A stretch of DNA of 64,000 nucleotides from assembly GCF_035582795.1 (NCBI RefSeq), contig NC_134368.1, forward strand, positions 30,254,501-30,318,500, written 5' to 3'. Below the pieces are notes generated by a model. The model saw only the letters and a list, made by a program, of their open reading frames with translations. It ran no database searches and was not told the origin of the DNA. This stretch comes from Mycteria americana. Taxonomy: Eukaryota; Chordata; Aves; Ciconiiformes; Ciconiidae. Shown one piece after another: positions 35,785 through 64,000 of the stretch. Each line of letters opens with the position of its first letter. The first letter of the stretch is position 1. Made by a program: the position numbers and the translations under genes.

Positions 35785-35825
35785 AAAATTAACTTAAGTT
35801 AATTTTGAGTTAAAAATTAACTCAA
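35785..35825. repeat. Two adjoining perfect palindromes
   Basis: A 22-bp perfect palindrome centred on AACTTAAGTT (35785-35806) overlaps by two bases a second inverted repeat. The arms of the second are TTGAGTTAA and TTAACTCAA with a 3-base A loop (35805-35825). All bases of both arms pair. Confidence 0.95.
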
Positions 35826-36988
35826 TCATTCTTCAGCTAGTGGGTTTTAAGTATTTTGTCTGCAAAGTGCTACAAAATGAAATACGATGTATTTACCTAT
35901 AAATAATTCACAATGCAATCACATATTTTTAAAAAACTATTTATTTGTGATGGTCTGACTCTATTCTATATTAAACAATTATGAACTTCATCTGCCTTTT
36001 CTTTTCTATATTTGTATCAACCAAAATTAAGATTTAAAATTAAAAGTGAATAATAATAACATAACAAGTAAGGTTACAGACATTGTCCATGTCGGGTATC
36101 GCAGGATCCATCTGAGCTAGACTAATTCAAAGCACTTTGTTTTACGGTCAAGTTCCAGCTGTAACTTGTCCATTAACCATCCCGGGCACTTGCAAGGGGA
36201 GGACTAAGGCAAGTGTGGGCGTTTGAGTAGGCAGCGGCAGGCGAGGAGTGGGAGACAATACTGGAAAATTCAGGGAGAGGTTTGGATGGATAATGCCTAC
36301 TCTCCTTCTGCTGCACAGAATTGGCAGAGAAGGCGCCTTGGCCTGCGGCGCAGGTTTAAAATGCTTCAGGGATGCTCTGTCTTTCCAGCTGCTCAGATGT
36401 GACTTGGGAGCTGCTAAGTGATGACTGCTCCCTTTGCCCGCCTTTATCCACAGCAGTGGGTACGGGCACCCGCGTGGTCTTGCTGCCCCTTCTGAAACAC
36501 TGCTCCATTTCCTCGGTGCGGGATACTTCGCAGCAAAAGGGCTTGCCTTTAAACGTGACCTCACGAGAGCTTTATCAGAGGTTCTCCCATCGTTTTTGCT
36601 GCTGCCAATCAGTATTTCCCAGTGCACGAGTCATATTAAGTACCAAATAATTTAATAATATTGTTACAGGAATTAGTGTAGCTCTGAGAAAAAGAATAAA
36701 TAAAAAGGCCTATAAGGTGAGTAAGCTTTGTTACTTCTTTCCAGACAGATTTTTCTCCCTAATCATGAAAACAAAGCCTTGAGAGTCCCAGACCAGTATT
36801 CTGAGGCATCTTTCTCAAATGAGTAAAAATTAGGCCAAGCCTGAACAGCTGCTTCAATATGTAGGATGCTGGTACTGCAGTTTAAGTGGAGACTGCTGTA
36901 AAAGGCTGAGGTTTTCTGTATCATCAGCTACATTATTGACATGCTTAATGCTAACCTTTCAGTAAATACATTCATGTAAAATCTCCGA

Positions 36989-58080
<21,092 letters not shown>

Positions 58081-60967
58081 GTCTAGTTGTCCGCTTAGAT
58101 TCAAATGAAAATGCAAACCTCTCTTCATCAGTTGTGCCAGTAAAACAGCTCTAGTTGAGCTCTTCGCTCTGATATGAAACATGGTAAACCACAAACACTG
58201 CTTGACCCCACCTACTTACCTTTTTTTTAAAAAAAAAAAGATCCAAACAGACTAGATACTAATCTCACATCTGTTTAAAAAAAAAGTGTCTGCTTTCTAG
58301 TACCAAACATATTTCACAGAAAAAATTATTAAACTGTAATCAGTAGGGCTAAGTATTTCTTAAAAAAAAAAAAAGAAAAAATACAGATGAATTTGACCCC
58401 AACATTTGAAAAATGTTCAGTTATTTTGAAAAAAATTGAAAAAAAATTGAAAAAATTCAGTTATAATAAAAAGGGGAAGAAGGACTGAGTTGCTTAAGGA
58501 TGAGCGAGCTCATGCAGAAGAGATGATGGTGCAGTATTTCAACCTGTCTTTGAAGACATCAGCAGAGTGAGCAAGACAGCTGCCTCCAGAGCTGTTCTGA
58601 TCCTTTCCAAAATTAACCATCTAAGGCTTCATTCAACTAAAAAAATGCTTTCATCTAAAAACTAGGTGCCTCACAGTTCCTGGCATCCTAAGTAAGTATC
58701 CAACACAACGGCAGGTATGCAGAAATTATCCTCAGGTACTGGGAAGAGGCATGCGAAGGGGTCAGATTCAAAGCACCCACCTCAATGCGGAAATTGCTGC
58801 CAAAAGTCAGCAGTTAGCGTGTTTTATCATATAAAAATTAACAATAAATATATACAGACTTAAGGTTCATTGGAAACTATTCATTTCCTGATTTTCCTAT
58901 GCTTCATTTTTGTTTTAAGGGAAACGTTACTTATTACTGTAGAATTCCTCATGACGTAGTGTTGAAAGTGTTGGCAATGCCATACTTTGCAAGGTCTCCA
59001 CCGAGAAACTGGGGTGCAAAGGAGCAGTTAGGGAAGGAAAGATGAGCTTGGCTTACCTTAGATCTTCCATGTTCCTTTTTCTACTACAGGTACAAAACCC
59101 TAGATTCTCCCCTTTAACAATACATGCAGTTGGTAGTGATTGGGTAGTTTGGACTCAACACTTTAACAGGTTTGTTTGCATAGTTGCAATAATCTTCTGA
59201 GATTTTGTCATTAAGAAAAAGGAAATAGCAATTTAAATCTTTTCTGACAGCTTGTAACTTTTCAATGGAATAGCATGAGAAAAGGAAAACATTTCTTCCA
59301 AGAAACAAGAAGCTTCCTCCTTTTGAACATAAAGGTTTAGACAAAGCATCTCCAAAATTGATTACAGAAATACTCAAATGCAGCAATGACAGAATGTATT
59401 AAGCTAACTACAGTTACCTTTAATAATCTGATTGGAAATAGACTTCACCATACTCCTCTCTGCCTATACTTGCAAAAAAATTTAAAAAAAAAGGTTTTGT
59501 GCAATGTTTTCTATTACACATGGCTCAAGGGCACAAGTAACAAAAGAAAAAGAAAACGTGTAATAGAGTTACTCAGGAGGTGGCTACAGCAAAACTGAAG
59601 TGCAAATACTCCTCACATCCACTGGTACAAAGTCAGGTTAATTGAAACAGGCTTCAGCAAGGCTGTGGAGACATCAGCCTCTAGCAGAGGGGAATGGGCA
59701 TGTAACTTCTACAGAGAGTTCAGGCATTTCTGCACTGAACATTTTATCATGGCCGAATTCATTTAAATATATATTCACACTACTGTATATATATATTTAG
59801 TATAGAGTGTGTATACACACAGAGATATATACACACATACATGGACTATCATAACACCAGATTCACATGAACAATGAGTTTGGCTTATGATGCACTGACA
59901 GTAAATTACTGGCAACACGTTAGTTGGTTCCAAACAATAGTTAACATTCGGTTTATTTACATACATGTGTAGTATGACATTTTCTGTTAAGAACAGAAAG
60001 GTTAGATCACTGTACATACAGATGACAGACAGAAAGAGGAGCCCTCCTTAAACACACCTGAGAGTGTACTTCCTTTCATTTACAACCCCATGTATCAAGT
60101 TGTGTATATAAGTGAAGGTAGGACAAACTTGTGCTTCAATATTTCAAGAGAAAAACACACTTTATATAAATAAATGCATGGAATTTATATATTTACAATA
60201 CATACAGCATATAAGTTATTGTATAATTAATCCAAAACAAGGTACTATGGTACACTGACAGCCAGCTGTGCTGAATCTTGGACTTATTTTTCATGAGTAA
60301 CATCAAGACTAACTGAGAGAGGTCTCTGGTTGACCAAACAGCCTAGAATGTCTTGGGGCGTATCACGGCCCAGTTCTGAAGCAAAGCTTTTTGAGTGTTA
60401 CGCTAAACTGAAGACTGTGCTCTTAACAACCTACTATGTGCAAATGAAAGAGGCACGTTTTGTGTTCTTGATGTGTCCTAAAACACCCATCAACTGAGAA
60501 AAATAATGTTTCTGGAGAATCTCTGGAAACATTTCAATGTCAGTAAATAGCCATTTATAGATACCTTCAATTTTTAAGCATGCAAATCACTACTAATACT
60601 ACTGCCTGTGTAAAGAGAAACTCAGAAACATGGACTGTATGTACACAAACCCAACCCAGTAAACGCAAATTAGGCTCCTGGGCTTTGGCCACATTCTCTC
60701 TCTTCCTCCATAAAGGGCTCAACTTGCCAGCTATGCAATGCTGACTTTTCAGAGAAAACAGAGAGACTGCTGGTATTGCTGAAGATACTGTGCTCATTTC
60801 CCAACATCATGTAAAACTTTGTGCTGGAGTGGATCAGATGTTACAGGTTCCCCATGCTGTTTAGCAGCATCCAGCAGCTTACAGAATCAAGCCTTTAAAA
60901 AGAAGTGGGGAAGCCACATCTCGGGAAAGCAGCTTCTTTCCTGTACTTGTGCCGCTGTTGTCTTTTT
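58081..60967. other. TXK upstream region and TEC 3' untranslated region
   Basis: Both genes are on the minus strand, so TXK promoter sequence lies just above 58080 and TEC 3' UTR just below 60968. No CpG island is present, unlike NFXL1 and NIPAL1, as expected for a tissue-restricted gene. Low-complexity A-rich blocks lie at 58220-58470 and an AT/CA-rich dinucleotide block at 59785-59845. A minus-strand AATAAA at 59952-59957 is a possible TEC polyadenylation signal. Confidence 0.5.
59952..59957 (-). terminator. TEC: Candidate TEC polyadenylation signal
   Basis: TTTATT on the plus strand reads AATAAA on the minus strand, 1.0 kb after the TEC stop codon. Seen directly; use is not shown. Confidence 0.25.
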
Positions 60968-63787
<2,820 letters not shown>

Positions 63788-64000
63788 TTAGAAGCTCATA
63801 TTGCCACCTAATGGCCATGACTGTTAGCATCACATGATAAAAACAGCTTCTCTGGGGCAGTACGGAGGTTTCAGTCAAGACCCAGCTCATTTTTCTTACG
63901 ACCTCAGAGTCTTCTCTTGTGATTATTAGCTATACAACACAGGTCTAGGCCACCTGCAAGTTAAAGGTCTGTATTACGAGAGAAAATGATGCAAAAGCGT

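Larger units (their letters stand above)
30584..36988. other. Convergent interval between NIPAL1 and TXK
   Basis: Contains the 3' untranslated regions of both genes. For NIPAL1 (plus), AATAAA hexamers occur at 31395-31400 and 32835-32840. For TXK (minus), an AATAAA lies at about 35940, roughly 1 kb past the stop codon. Which are used is unknown. The GC-richer stretch at 36150-36560 has open frames on both strands but no recognisable protein. Two adjacent palindromes at 35785-35825 are listed separately. Confidence 0.5.

Noticed and set aside
36148-36627. A 159-codon open frame downstream of TXK
   Set aside because: No resemblance to a known protein, no splice or start context of note, and overlapped by other open frames; it lies in a slightly GC-rich stretch.
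59785-59845. TA/CA-rich block as a regulatory element
   Set aside because: It is ordinary dinucleotide microsatellite sequence with no further structure.

Overview
This is a stretch of vertebrate nuclear DNA, almost certainly from a bird. The genes are multi-exon with GT-AG introns, promoters lie in CpG islands, and the interspersed repeats are chicken-repeat-1 (CR1) LINEs, including the ATTCTATG-type 3' tail. The CNGA1 protein read from the exons closely resembles the chicken protein as I remember it, but is not identical, so a bird other than chicken is likely. The species cannot be fixed from this window.

Layout: (1) 889-3082, minus strand: the first three coding exons of NFXL1, with a CpG-island promoter at about 2400-3450; the rest of the gene runs off the left edge. 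(2) 5945-10524, minus: CNGA1, the rod photoreceptor cyclic-nucleotide-gated channel alpha subunit, complete in 7 coding exons (644 aa). (3) 10561-21969: an 11 kb interval with no gene I can support; it holds a 5'-truncated CR1 LINE (16818-17975) and short repeats. (4) 21970-30583, plus: NIPAL1, a magnesium-transporter-family membrane protein, complete in 6 coding exons (408 aa), starting in a second CpG island. (5) 30584-36988: the tail-to-tail interval between NIPAL1 and TXK. (6) 36989-58080, minus: TXK, a TEC-family non-receptor tyrosine kinase, complete in 15 coding exons (527 aa), including a first exon with only 16 coding bases. (7) 60968 to the right edge, minus: the last three coding exons of TEC, the paralogue of TXK.

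The order NFXL1-CNGA1-NIPAL1-TXK-TEC and the orientations match human chromosome 4p12 as I recall it, so this is an old conserved block. The genes are not an operon and do not share a pathway, except that TXK and TEC are tandem duplicates acting in lymphocyte receptor signalling. All exon joins were checked by hand: reading frames close across every intron and total lengths match the known proteins (TXK 527 aa in both bird and human; NIPAL1 408 against 410).

I found no undescribed system. The points most worth a second look are a CR1 copy lying about 15-20 bp from the TXK exon 5 splice acceptor, a run of four in-frame skippable exons encoding the charged region of CNGA1, the codon-repeat basis of the TXK cysteine string, and several perfect inverted repeats in non-coding DNA. 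No retrovirus-like or Polinton-like element was recognised.
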